Source of the DNA: Chitinophaga terrae (ex Kim and Jung 2007)
GTDB lineage: Bacteria > Bacteroidota > Bacteroidia > Chitinophagales > Chitinophagaceae
Assembly: GCF_900107795.1 (NCBI RefSeq)
Contig: NZ_FNRL01000011.1
Coordinates: 1 to 64,000 of the forward strand
Reading direction: 5' to 3'
DNA: 64,000 bases
Numbering within the stretch: the first letter of the stretch is position 1; the number at the start of each line of letters is the position of its first letter. This document shows, one piece after another, positions 15,115 to 24,066 of this stretch. The translations under genes were made by a program, and so were the position numbers. The notes below the pieces were generated by a model that was not told the DNA's origin, searched no databases, and was given only the letters and a program-made list of their open reading frames with translations.

Positions 15115-17040
15115 TTAAACTGTGACAGTTATCTTGTCTTTCATCATTTCCCGGGTTGTCCTGGCGATGCCGGCGGCATCGTAGCCGCACTCCCTGTGCA
15201 ACTCTTCCGGTTTGCCATGTTCCACAATCCTGTCGGGGATGCCAAGGCGTTTAACGGAAGCGGTATAATTGTTATCTGCCATAAATTCAAGGATCGCGCT
15301 GCCTAAGCCGCCAACGATAGTGCCATCTTCAACGGTGATCACTTTATCGTAGGTCTGGAATACTTCATGCAGCAGGGCGGTATCCAATGGCTTAACAAAG
15401 CGCATATCGTAATGCGCAGGTTGCAGGCCGTCTGCCAGCAGTTCTTTGCAGGCTTCTGTTACGAAGTTGCCGGCATGACCGATGGAGAGGATAGCGATAT
15501 CTTTACCATCGCGGATCTTGCGGCCGGTACCGGTTTTAATCGCTTTGAAAGGCGTGCGCCATTCAGGCATAACGCCCTGGCCGCGTGGATAACGGATCAC
15601 ATATGGCATGTCGTTATCCGGCAACTGAGCGCTATACATCAGGTTACGAAGTTCTTCCTCATTCATCGGGGCGCTGATGATCACGTTTGGAATACCTCTC
15701 ATATAGGCGATATCGTATGCGCCATGGTGGGTAGGTCCGTCGTCGCCCACTAATCCTGCCCTGTCGAGGCAGAAAATCACGGGGAGTTTCTGGATGGCCA
15801 CATCATGTACTGCCTGGTCAAAAGCCCGCTGGAAGAAAGAGGAATAGATGGTGCAGAACACCCGCATACCCTGGGTAGCAAGGCCGGCAGAGAGGGTTAC
15901 TGCGTGTTGTTCGCAGATCCCCACATCGAAGGCCCTGTCAGGCATTTTTTCCATCATGAACTTGAGGGAAGAGCCGGAAGGCATGGCGGGGGTGATCCCC
16001 ATTATTTTATCGTTTTGTTCGGCTAACTCGATGATGGTATGGCCGAAAACGTCCTGGTATTTAGGCGGTTGCGGAGTTGTAACCGGTTTTTTGAATATTT
16101 CGCCGGTGATCTTATCGAACAGTCCGGGAGCGTGCCAGGTGGTCTGGTCTTTTTCTGCCAGGGCATATCCTTTTCCTTTCGTAGTAACGATATGCAGCAG
16201 TTTAGGCCCCGGGATATCTTTCAGGTCCTGCAGGGTATCTGCCAGTTTGATGATATTATGACCGTCGATAGGGCCGAAGTACCGAAGTTTCAGCGCCTCA
16301 AAGAGGTTGCTGGATTTGGATACTACGCCTTTCACGCTGGCTTCCAGTTTGGAGGCCATATCGCGTGTGAATTTCTTGCCTACAGGCAATTTTCCCAGCA
16401 GGTTCCATACATCGTCGCGCAGTTTGTTATAGGCGGGAGAAGTGGAAATATCTGTCAGGTATTCTTTCAATGCACCCACATTAGGATCTATGGACATGCA
16501 GTTGTCGTTCAGTATGATCAGTACGTTGGCATTGGCCACACCGGCGTGGTTCAGGGCTTCGAAAGCCATACCGGCCGTCATGGCGCCATCTCCGATCACC
16601 GCAATATGCTGGCGGTCAAATTCTCCTTTGTAATGAGAGGCCATAGCCATGCCCAGCGCAGCGGAGATAGAGGTAGACGAGTGTCCGACGCCGAAAGTAT
16701 CGTACGGGCTTTCATCCCTTTTAGGGAATCCGCTGATCCCTTTATATTTCCTGTTGGTAGGGAAAACGTCTCTGCGTCCTGTCAGGATCTTATGGCCGTA
16801 GGCCTGGTGGCCAACATCCCATACCAACTGGTCGTAAGGTGTATTGAAAATGTAGTGTAACGCCACCGTCAGCTCAACAACGCCAAGGCTGGCCGCAAAA
16901 TGGCCGCCGTGCACACTTACTACGTCAATAATGTACTGACGCAGCTCCTCACATACCTGGTGCAGCTGCTCTTTACTCAGCTTACGCAAATCGGCGGGGT
17001 TGTCGATCTGGCTTAACAGTTGACCTGCCTTTATATTCAT
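15115..17040 (-). CDS. dxs: 1-deoxy-D-xylulose-5-phosphate synthase
   Basis: This 641-residue thiamine diphosphate enzyme joins pyruvate and glyceraldehyde-3-phosphate to give DXP, the first step of the MEP isoprenoid route. The thiamine diphosphate motif is GDGAMTAGMAFEALNH...NDNCMS near residue 150; other family blocks are WDVGHQAYGHKILTGRRD near residue 67 and GPIDGHNI near residue 256. Length is normal. The open frame could begin at 17076, but a promoter motif (17074-17081) overlaps that point, so the ATG at 17040 (MNIKAGQLLSQI) is used. Confidence 0.96.
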   Translation of the reverse strand: MNIKAGQLLSQIDNPADLRKLSKEQLHQVCEELRQYIIDVVSVHGGHFAASLGVVELTVALHYIFNTPYDQLVWDVGHQAYGHKILTGRRDVFPTNRKYKGISGFPKRDESPYDTFGVGHSSTSISAALGMAMASHYKGEFDRQHIAVIGDGAMTAGMAFEALNHAGVANANVLIILNDNCMSIDPNVGALKEYLTDISTSPAYNKLRDDVWNLLGKLPVGKKFTRDMASKLEASVKGVVSKSSNLFEALKLRYFGPIDGHNIIKLADTLQDLKDIPGPKLLHIVTTKGKGYALAEKDQTTWHAPGLFDKITGEIFKKPVTTPQPPKYQDVFGHTIIELAEQNDKIMGITPAMPSGSSLKFMMEKMPDRAFDVGICEQHAVTLSAGLATQGMRVFCTIYSSFFQRAFDQAVHDVAIQKLPVIFCLDRAGLVGDDGPTHHGAYDIAYMRGIPNVIISAPMNEEELRNLMYSAQLPDNDMPYVIRYPRGQGVMPEWRTPFKAIKTGTGRKIRDGKDIAILSIGHAGNFVTEACKELLADGLQPAHYDMRFVKPLDTALLHEVFQTYDKVITVEDGTIVGGLGSAILEFMADNNYTASVKRLGIPDRIVEHGKPEELHRECGYDAAGIARTTREMMKDKITVTV

Positions 17041-17073
17041 ATTGTGGCTCGGATTTTTATGTTTATCAGGAAA

Positions 17074-17081
17074 CAAAAATA
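17074..17081 (-). promoter_or_regulatory. Bacteroidota -7 element for dxs
   Basis: On the minus strand this reads TATTTTTG, an exact TAnnTTTG match, 33 bases before the dxs ATG. It argues against the longer 17076 start. Confidence 0.45.
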
Positions 17082-17256
17082 CATATAAAATATGATCTGA
17101 AATGGGGAAATTCCCTCCCTCTCCCTATATTTCGCCATTCAGTTGTTTCCCTGTGCCATTTATTGACGCTGATTAGCCATTTATAACATTTAGGTTTAAA
17201 TGCGGGAAGTGGAAGGGTATTTTTGGAATATAGGTATAGTTTACTAAATTGATTAA

Positions 17257-18285
17257 ATGTTCAGACAATTAAACAAATATTGGTGGTGTCAGATTTTGGG
17301 GTGGTCTACGTATATTCTGATCAATTTATTCTTTGCCTTAACAAACGATAAAAGGGATGGTGGAAACTACTTCAGGGCATTTGTCATTGCGTTGCTGATC
17401 ATGACCTTATTCGGTTTCTTGTCTACCCATCTTTTCAGGAACCTGATTCACCGGCTCGACTGGGTGAATTTCAGCTTTGAAAAGCAGATATTACTGTTCC
17501 TCGGATTGATGGTTGGTTCGGGGTTAACGCTATATGCCGGCTATTACTTTGTAGTGGTCTTTTTACTGAAAATACTGACCACGCCTATAATTGTAGGGAT
17601 TGCGTCGGCCTTGCTGATCACCACCTTATGGTGGTTTTTGTATTTTTTGTGGCATTACGTGGAACGTAACAGGATGGGGCAGGTAGACCAGCTGAAGCTG
17701 GAGGCGACTGTGAAGGAGCTGGAGCTGAAAACCATTAAAGCACAGATGAACCCGCATTTTATCTTCAACGCGCTAAACAGCATCCGGGCGTTGATCGATG
17801 AAAACCCGCAAAGGGCCAGAACAGCTATTACAGAGTTATCGAATATCCTGAGAAGCTCTATGCAAACGGAAAAGGCAGAGACTGTCAGCCTGGAGAATGA
17901 ATTAAATATAGTAAAAGACTACCTTGCACTTGAACTTATCCGTTTCGAGGAGCGGTTAACTGTACAGTATGATATTGACCCGGATACCCTGGAATTGCAG
18001 GTTCCGCCAATGATGTTGCAAACCCTGGTTGAAAATGCGATAAAACACGGAATTTCGCGTATAATAATGGGGGGCTATGTGAACATTCACTCTTCCGTAA
18101 AGGGGGCGCAACATATCATTACTATAGAGAATACCGGTCAGATCATCGACGATAAGGGCAAAGGTTTTGGTTTGCAGAGTACCCGTCAGCGACTGAGCTT
18201 GTTATTCGGAAGCAAGGCCTCGTTTGAGATACGGAACAAAGATGGGCAAACGGTGGAAGCCAAAGTAGTGATGCCGTTGTACTGA
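17257..18285 (+). CDS. LytS-type membrane sensor histidine kinase
   Basis: A 342-residue membrane kinase with four hydrophobic segments in the first 140 residues, then a His_kinase domain. The phosphorylated histidine is in LKAQMNPHFIFNALNSIRAL near residue 162. The ATP-binding part has TLVENAIKHGIS near residue 257 and GKGFGLQSTRQRL near residue 300. It is followed after 72 bases by a LytTR response regulator on the same strand, its natural partner. No extracellular sensing domain is present, so the signal probably acts within or near the membrane. Confidence 0.92.
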   Translation: MFRQLNKYWWCQILGWSTYILINLFFALTNDKRDGGNYFRAFVIALLIMTLFGFLSTHLFRNLIHRLDWVNFSFEKQILLFLGLMVGSGLTLYAGYYFVVVFLLKILTTPIIVGIASALLITTLWWFLYFLWHYVERNRMGQVDQLKLEATVKELELKTIKAQMNPHFIFNALNSIRALIDENPQRARTAITELSNILRSSMQTEKAETVSLENELNIVKDYLALELIRFEERLTVQYDIDPDTLELQVPPMMLQTLVENAIKHGISRIIMGGYVNIHSSVKGAQHIITIENTGQIIDDKGKGFGLQSTRQRLSLLFGSKASFEIRNKDGQTVEAKVVMPLY

Positions 18286-18357
18286 CAGGAATTTTTAACG
18301 TATGATCACAAAAATTTTTAAACAATATTAAATCATCAACCAAACTTCATATTGCCA

Positions 18358-19086
18358 ATGAAAAAAGCATTGATAATAGATGATGAACGACTCGCCAGAA
18401 GCGAACTTAAAAAACTACTGGCAGATCACCCTGAAATTGTGGTGGTAGGAGAAGCAGTGAATGCGAAGGATGGTATAGAAAAAATAGAGACCTTGCACCC
18501 GGATCTGTTATTCCTGGATATACAGATGCCGGATAAAACAGGTTTTGATCTTCTTGCCGACCTGGAAAAGGCGCCGCAGGTGATATTTACAACTGCTTAT
18601 GATGAATACGCACTGAAAGCGTTTGAGTATAACGCATTGGATTATTTGCTGAAGCCTGTTGAGCCTAAACGCCTGGCCGACGCTATTCACAAGCTGCACC
18701 AGCAGGATGAGAAAGACAGGATCGCCACCTCGGGCGGGGTACGTTCCCTGCTGTCGGAGAACGACCAGGTTTTCGTGAAAGACGGCGACAGGTGCTGGTT
18801 TGTAAAGCTGCAGGAAATACGTTTATTCGAAAGCGTAGGGAACTATGCCAGGGTGTATTTCGAAGCTAACAAGCCGCTGATCCTGAAATCGCTGAATGCA
18901 CTGGAGGAACGGCTGGATGAGCGCACGTTTTTCCGCGCAAACAGGAAGCATATCGTCAACCTTCGTATGATCGAGAAGATCGATACCTACTTTAACGGGG
19001 GATTGCTGCTGGAAATGAAAGGAGGGGAAAAGATTGAAGTGAGCAGAAGGCAGGCGGTAAAATTCAAGGAAATGATGAGTTTATAG
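18358..19086 (+). CDS. LytTR-family response regulator
   Basis: A 242-residue regulator with an N-terminal receiver domain (acidic pair DDE at residues 8-10, phospho-acceptor D54 in LLFLDIQMP, conserved lysine in YLLKPVEPKR) and a C-terminal LytTR DNA-binding domain (VFVKDGDRCWFVKLQEIRLFES, FFRANRKHIVNL). The frame could start at a TTG at 18352 but the ATG at 18358 is normal for the family. It pairs with the kinase just upstream, and its downstream terminator is shared with the convergent lipid synthase gene. Confidence 0.93.
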   Translation: MKKALIIDDERLARSELKKLLADHPEIVVVGEAVNAKDGIEKIETLHPDLLFLDIQMPDKTGFDLLADLEKAPQVIFTTAYDEYALKAFEYNALDYLLKPVEPKRLADAIHKLHQQDEKDRIATSGGVRSLLSENDQVFVKDGDRCWFVKLQEIRLFESVGNYARVYFEANKPLILKSLNALEERLDERTFFRANRKHIVNLRMIEKIDTYFNGGLLLEMKGGEKIEVSRRQAVKFKEMMSL

Positions 19087-19108
19087 TGTCTTTTCCACCT
19101 AAAAATAA

Positions 19109-19147
19109 AAAGGATTTTGTGAACGAATTACCGTTACAAAATCCTTT
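19109..19147. terminator. Bidirectional terminator between the response regulator and the GGGP synthase
   Basis: AAAGGATTTTGT and ACAAAATCCTTT form a perfect 12-bp stem across a 15-nt loop, with A-rich sequence before and T-rich sequence after. It lies between two convergent genes. Confidence 0.8.
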
Positions 19148-19173
19148 CTTTATTTCTTTATTAAATTATTTTA

Positions 19174-19929
19174 TCAGGCGTTTACCGGTACAGAGTGTAC
19201 TGCATCAGCCAGCTCTTTTATCAGGGAAAGATCTTTTTCGATGGCATTGCCTACAACCAGGATATCGGCTCCTGCTTTACAGTTCAGGTAGGCCTTTTCG
19301 GCATCCCGGATCCCTCCGCCTACGATAATAGGCGCCTGTACATGTGAGGCTACCCTATTGATCATGGATTCGGTGATCGGTACTTTAGCGCCGCTGCCTG
19401 CATCCATGTAGATTACTTTCATGCCCAGCATTTCGCCTGCCATAGCTGTGCAAAGCGCAATATCGGCTTTGTCGGCGGGGATTGGAGTGGTATTGCTGAT
19501 ATAAGAAACAGTGGTAGGCGCGCCGCCATCTATTACCATATACCCTGTTGAAATAACTTCCAGGCCGCTCTTTTTAACAGCAGCAGCTGAGACAACATGT
19601 TGACCAATCAGCAATTCCGGGTTTCTTCCGGAGATCACTGACAAATAAAGCAAAGCATCAGCGTATTTTGAAACTTGTGAAGGGCTGCCAGGAAATAATA
19701 CAACTGGAATATCACAGCTTGCTTTGAGTTGTTGCACGCATTCATCAAGATGGTCGGAAATAACCAAGCTGCCACCAAGGAAGATGTAATCAACTTTGGC
19801 AGCTGTGCATTTGGCTGCAAGTTCAATTATACCGGCAGGCGTTACCTTATCCGGATCTATTAAAACCGCGAATGCCTTTTCTTTCTTAGCCTTTCTTTCG
19901 ATGAACGAAGTGTATATTTTATTGTACAT
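19174..19929 (-). CDS. Geranylgeranylglyceryl phosphate synthase (group II, PcrB-like)
   Basis: A 251-residue TIM-barrel enzyme that links a polyprenyl diphosphate to glycerol-1-phosphate, the first ether-lipid step best known from Archaea. Family motifs are AVLIDPDKVTP near residue 20, DYIFLGGSL near residue 47, STGYMVIDGG near residue 127, YMDAGSGAKVPI near residue 174 and PIIVGGGIRDAEKA near residue 198. Bacteroidota are known to carry group II members of this family. No glycerol-1-phosphate dehydrogenase gene is seen here. The open frame can run to 19983, but a promoter motif at 19955-19962 lies inside that extension, so the ATG at 19929 is used. Confidence 0.9.
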   Translation of the reverse strand: MYNKIYTSFIERKAKKEKAFAVLIDPDKVTPAGIIELAAKCTAAKVDYIFLGGSLVISDHLDECVQQLKASCDIPVVLFPGSPSQVSKYADALLYLSVISGRNPELLIGQHVVSAAAVKKSGLEVISTGYMVIDGGAPTTVSYISNTTPIPADKADIALCTAMAGEMLGMKVIYMDAGSGAKVPITESMINRVASHVQAPIIVGGGIRDAEKAYLNCKAGADILVVGNAIEKDLSLIKELADAVHSVPVNA

Positions 19930-20267
19930 CAATAGCGCATTGTTCCGGTTGTCGCAAATGTATAATATTTTTATTAATAACACACATTGCCTGATAAACT
20001 AAATAAATATGAATACAATGTATTTTCTATTCAACTTCTTCTTGATACCTACGATACACTTTCAATAATACATTCGTAATACTTCCCATCAGACAAATTT
20101 TAAGCCGGATTTGTTAAGGGTTATGCTGTTATAACAATTGTCGGGCTAAACTGTTCTGACAATTATCCACATCTGTGCAAAATAAAGGAAGGTCCTCCGG
20201 CATTTTAAAAGTAATTTTAGTTAACTCTCGATCACTAACCTCATTCTATTCATTTTTTAGAAAATCT
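19930..20267. other. Intergenic region between divergent GGGP synthase and nrdJ genes
   Basis: AT-rich and without a credible gene. It holds the promoter motif for the synthase gene on the minus strand. Two ACAATT-containing sites (around 20137-20143 and 20160-20166) lie upstream of nrdJ, but I cannot tell whether they are regulatory. No cobalamin riboswitch core was seen even though NrdJ needs B12. Confidence 0.5.
19955..19962 (-). promoter_or_regulatory. Bacteroidota -7 element for the GGGP synthase gene
   Basis: On the minus strand this reads TACATTTG, an exact TAnnTTTG match, 25 bases before the ATG at 19929. Confidence 0.5.
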
Positions 20268-23200
20268 ATGTGCATGAAAAATCCTGTCAATCAGCGCGGG
20301 CTTGCCTTTTCCCGCCATTTTACAAAGGATGATGTGAGTCCTTATGACCAGTTTTCGTATGAGTTGCGTTCTTCCGTGATCCGTAACCCGGGAGGGGACG
20401 TTGTGTTTGAAATGAACAACGTAGAGGTACCGTCGGGATGGTCGCAGATCGCGACCGACATCCTGGCCCAGAAATATTTCAGAAAAGCAGGGGTGCCGCA
20501 AGCCGATGGCAGCACCGGAAGAGAAACCTCCGTGAAACAGGTAGTACACCGGTTGGTAAACTGTTGGAGAAGCTGGGGAGAAGAATATGGATATTTTGCA
20601 TCAAAGAAAGACGCAGATATATTCTATGATGAACTGGTGTTTTCGCTGCTCAACCAATCTTGTGCGCCAAATTCCCCTCAATGGTTCAATACAGGCCTTT
20701 ATTCCAGCTATGGGATCAAAGGTTCTCCCCAGGGCCATTTTTACGTGGAACAAAAAACCGGGAAACTGGAAAAATCCACTTCTGCCTATGAAAGACCCCA
20801 ACCCCACGCCTGTTTTATCCTGAGCGTGAAAGACGACCTGGTAAACAAAGGAGGGATCATGGATCTCTGGACCCGTGAAGCCAGGATATTCAAATATGGC
20901 TCCGGCGTTGGTACCAACTTCTCGTCGATCCGCGGCGAGGGCGAAAAACTAAGCGGCGGCGGAACTTCCAGCGGGTTAATGAGCTTCCTGAAAATAGGCG
21001 ACCGGGCTGCCGGCGCCATAAAATCCGGGGGTACTACCCGCCGGGCTGCCAAAATGGTGTGCCTGGACCTGGACCATCCTGAGATTATGGAGTTTGTGAA
21101 CTGGAAGGTGGAAGAAGAGAAGAAAGTGGCCGCCCTGATAGCAGCCGGCTATTCGTCCGATTATGAAGGAGAAGCCTATAGAACGGTATCCGGCCAGAAT
21201 TCCAATAACTCTGTGCGGGTTCCGAACAGTTTCTTTAAAGCCCTGGACGCAAACGCCGACTGGGACCTGATCGCCAGAACAACCGGGAAACCTATTAAAT
21301 CCGTAAAGGCCAGGGAACTTTGGGACCAGATCAACTATGCAGCCTGGAGATGCGCCGATCCCGGAACCCAATATGATACTACCATCAACGAATGGCATAC
21401 CTGTCCTAAAGGCGGTCGTATCAATGCTTCCAACCCCTGCTCCGAGTACATGTTCCTGGATAATACGGCCTGCAACCTGGCCTCAGTGAACCTGCGCCGG
21501 TTCTTTGATGAAGAAAAACAGTTATTTGACGTACCAGGTTTCGAGTATACGGTAAGGTTATGGACAACGGTGCTGGAAATTTCTGTGCTGATGGCGCAAT
21601 TCCCGTCTGAGGAAGTGGCTCAGCTAAGCTACGACTACAGGACCCTGGGATTGGGATACGCCAACCTGGGATCCCTGCTTATGGTAAGCGGTATTGCCTA
21701 CGACAGTGAAGAAGCCCGGGGCATTGCAGGAGCAATTACCGCTATTATGACGGGAGTAGCATATAAAACCTCTGCAGAAATGGCTGCTTTCCTGGGGCCG
21801 TTTGCCCGTTTTGAAGAAAACAGGGAAGATATGCTCAGGGTAATGCGCAATCACCGTGCAGCAGCCTACGATGCATCCGAAGCCTACGATGGGCTGGAGA
21901 TCAAGCCTAAAGGGATTGATGCCAGGTATTGTCCTGATTATTTAATGAAAGCAGCTACCAAGGCCTGGGACGAGGCTGTGAAACTGGGAGAGCAATACGG
22001 CTACCGGAACGCGCAGGCAACAGTTATTGCACCTACCGGCACTATCGGGCTGGTGATGGATTGCGATACTACAGGGGTAGAACCGGATTTTGCGCTGGTG
22101 AAGTTCAAAAAACTGTCGGGAGGCGGTTATTTTAAGATCATCAACCAGTCGATCCCTGCAGCGCTTAAGAATCTTGGATATACGGAGCATGAGATCAGGG
22201 CGATTGTAGATTATGCCAAAGGAACCGGAAGTTTTGCCGGCGCGCCTTATATCAATCACCAGACCCTGAGCGAAAAAGGGTTTATAGGAGAAGAACTGAA
22301 GAAGCTGGACAATGCTGTGGCTTCTTCTTTTGACATATCATTTGTTTTTAATGTATATACCCTGGGAGAAGAGTGCTTGCAGCGGTTAGGATTCGAATCG
22401 GAAGAATACTATAGCCTGGAATTCAGTTTGTTGCATGCGTTAGGGTTTACAGACGAGCAGATAGATGCGGCAAATGACTACATCTGTGGTACAATGACGG
22501 TTGAAGGCGCCCCTTACCTGAAAGAGGCCCATCAGCCGGTGTTTGATTGCGCCAATAAATGTGGAAAGAAGGGAGAACGCTATATTCACCCGCATGGGCA
22601 TATCAGGATGATGGCGGCGGTGCAGCCGTTCATTTCCGGCGCGATCTCCAAAACCATCAACCTGCCGCATGAAGCGGTTGTCGAGGAAATTGCCGATGCT
22701 TACAGGCTAAGCTGGGAGCTGGGACTAAAGGCCTGTGCGCTGTACAGGGATGGCAGCAAATTAAGCCAGCCGTTGAGCAATAAAGCTGATAAAAAGAAGA
22801 AAACAGAAGGCGACGCAGCCCCGGTGAACGAATTGCAACAACTGCCTACAGACGCATTGTTGGAGGAGATCAACCAGCGGATGATCGCCAGCAGCGATAC
22901 GGAGCTGAAACGGCAGTTGTCGAGGATCATTGAACGCAAATCGCTGCCGTCGAAGAGAGGGGGCTTTACACAGAAAGCTAATGTAGGCGGACAGGTGATC
23001 TTCCTGCGGACCGGAGAATATAATGACGGCACATTGGGCGAAATATTCATAGATCTGGCCAAAGAAGGGTCGACATTACGCAGCCTTATGAACTGTTTCG
23101 CGATAGCCGTTTCGGTAGGCCTGCAGTATGGCGTTCCGCTGGAAGAATTCGTGGATAAGTTCATTTTTACCCGGTTTGAGCCGGCAGGGCGGGTGGATCA

Positions 23201-23528
23201 TCCGAATATTAAATCCGCTACCTCGCTGGTCGACTATATTTTCAGGGTGTTAGGGTACGAGTATTTACAACGTAATGACCTGGTACATGTGCTGGATGAG
23301 CAGGACGACGAACCGGAAACGCCCCGGGCGCCGGCTCCGTCGAAGCCTGTAAGTGCGCCTGTAGTAAAGGTTTCCGGGGTTTATGCGGGAAGCGGGCAAC
23401 AGGAACAGGAGTATTTAAAGCAGATGCAAAGCGATGCTCCGGCCTGTACAACATGCGGGCATATTACGGTTAGGTCCGGAACCTGCTATAAATGCCTGAA
23501 TTGCGGCACCAGCATGGGTTGCAGCTGA
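20268..23528 (+). CDS. nrdJ: Adenosylcobalamin-dependent (class II) ribonucleotide reductase
   Basis: A 1086-residue enzyme that reduces ribonucleotides to deoxyribonucleotides with a B12 radical, without a separate small subunit. Typical NrdJ blocks are SCAPNSPQWFNTGLYSSYG near residue 124, the NPCSEYMFLDNTACNLASVNL block near residue 390, the APTGTIGLVMDCDTTGVEPDF stretch near residue 586 and a C-terminal TSCPD region. The tail has paired cysteines (CTTCGH and CYKCLNCG, ending MGCS) that act in thiol exchange or metal binding. The frame opens at a GTG at 20175, but the ATGs at 20268 and 20274 are better; 20268 is given. The gene is alone on its strand. Confidence 0.95.
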   Translation: MCMKNPVNQRGLAFSRHFTKDDVSPYDQFSYELRSSVIRNPGGDVVFEMNNVEVPSGWSQIATDILAQKYFRKAGVPQADGSTGRETSVKQVVHRLVNCWRSWGEEYGYFASKKDADIFYDELVFSLLNQSCAPNSPQWFNTGLYSSYGIKGSPQGHFYVEQKTGKLEKSTSAYERPQPHACFILSVKDDLVNKGGIMDLWTREARIFKYGSGVGTNFSSIRGEGEKLSGGGTSSGLMSFLKIGDRAAGAIKSGGTTRRAAKMVCLDLDHPEIMEFVNWKVEEEKKVAALIAAGYSSDYEGEAYRTVSGQNSNNSVRVPNSFFKALDANADWDLIARTTGKPIKSVKARELWDQINYAAWRCADPGTQYDTTINEWHTCPKGGRINASNPCSEYMFLDNTACNLASVNLRRFFDEEKQLFDVPGFEYTVRLWTTVLEISVLMAQFPSEEVAQLSYDYRTLGLGYANLGSLLMVSGIAYDSEEARGIAGAITAIMTGVAYKTSAEMAAFLGPFARFEENREDMLRVMRNHRAAAYDASEAYDGLEIKPKGIDARYCPDYLMKAATKAWDEAVKLGEQYGYRNAQATVIAPTGTIGLVMDCDTTGVEPDFALVKFKKLSGGGYFKIINQSIPAALKNLGYTEHEIRAIVDYAKGTGSFAGAPYINHQTLSEKGFIGEELKKLDNAVASSFDISFVFNVYTLGEECLQRLGFESEEYYSLEFSLLHALGFTDEQIDAANDYICGTMTVEGAPYLKEAHQPVFDCANKCGKKGERYIHPHGHIRMMAAVQPFISGAISKTINLPHEAVVEEIADAYRLSWELGLKACALYRDGSKLSQPLSNKADKKKKTEGDAAPVNELQQLPTDALLEEINQRMIASSDTELKRQLSRIIERKSLPSKRGGFTQKANVGGQVIFLRTGEYNDGTLGEIFIDLAKEGSTLRSLMNCFAIAVSVGLQYGVPLEEFVDKFIFTRFEPAGRVDHPNIKSATSLVDYIFRVLGYEYLQRNDLVHVLDEQDDEPETPRAPAPSKPVSAPVVKVSGVYAGSGQQEQEYLKQMQSDAPACTTCGHITVRSGTCYKCLNCGTSMGCS

Positions 23529-23612
23529 TGGATGTTGCAACTTCTTGTTAATGATATGTTATTGTGCCTTTAAAATTTCAAAGAAAAATAACACACCCTT
23601 ACCTTTGTATTC

Positions 23613-23907
23613 AAATAGGGTTTTCATAGGATAGTAACAAATTGAGGGCGCTTTTCTAGGCGCCCTTACTTTTTAAAAGAAACCCCTCCTTTTTAGTCGA
23701 TCCTTTTGCTATCGATTTCCCACTTCCCTTTTTTTCAATTTGAAAATTTTCTGTAAAAACGGTTTTAATTGCAGCTTTTAAAATTATAAGTTGTAATATT
23801 TAATTTTTTCTAATATTTGATTCTTCGCCCAACACACGATATAATTTTATTATATTTGTTATTGTATTAATTTTTATTATGGTTACTGTCCTATGAAAAA
23901 CCAAATA
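23613..23907. mobile_element. MITE-like element with terminal inverted repeats and 5-bp target duplication
   Basis: The 21-nt end at 23618-23638 (starts GGGTTTTCATAGG) and the 21-nt end at 23882-23902 (ends CCTATGAAAAACC) are inverted repeats with 19 of 21 matches. Immediately outside each end is the same pentamer AAATA (23613-23617 and 23903-23907), as expected of a target-site duplication. The 285-bp body is AT-rich, holds no gene, and has a GC-rich hairpin just inside the left end. It looks like a non-autonomous transposable element; no related transposase is in the window. Confidence 0.6.
23645..23671 (+). terminator. Terminator-like hairpin inside the MITE-like element
   Basis: AGGGCGC and GCGCCCT pair perfectly over an 8-nt loop (TTTTCTAG), followed by TACTTTTT. 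It lies 120 bases after the nrdJ stop codon and may serve as its terminator. A TACCTTTG promoter-like motif lies at 23600-23607, so a very short RNA is also possible. Confidence 0.5.
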
Positions 23908-23980
23908 TTCCTACACCGCATGATTCATCATGCACTGTAAATGACTCTCGAAAGCAATGGTTCGCCCATTGCTTTTGTTT
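23851..23980 (+). ncRNA. Candidate short leader RNA with 15-residue reading frame and terminator
   Basis: A TATATTTG motif (23851-23858, inside the right end of the MITE-like element) is followed by a reading frame ATG 23893 to TAA 23940 that encodes MKNQIFLHRMIHHAL, then by a strong hairpin (AAAGCAATGG, loop TTCG, CCATTGCTTT, about 23951-23975) with a T-rich tail. The frame contains an inner stem GCATGA/TCATGC. The arrangement resembles an attenuator, but the -33 box is not at the right distance and nothing downstream explains it. Translation is not shown. Confidence 0.3.
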
Positions 23981-24066
23981 TTTAGATGAATTTTATAAAT
24001 TTTGACCGCCTGTTGTAAATCTTCAAAAGATAATCGTATTTTTAGACTCGAAAATTTTGACACCTT

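Noticed and set aside
14009..15190. Longer version of the ferredoxin-reductase-like protein
   Set aside because: The extra 45 N-terminal residues would be read through the dxs terminator and the end of dxs itself; the ATG at 15055 fits the family.
16039..16860. Long plus-strand frame (273 codons)
   Set aside because: It lies entirely antisense to the well-supported dxs gene, which has clear thiamine diphosphate motifs.
23618..23902. 6S RNA or tmRNA gene
   Set aside because: There is no tmRNA tag region or tRNA-like end, and the body is AT-rich without the 6S central bulge pattern; the AAATA duplication fits a transposable element better.
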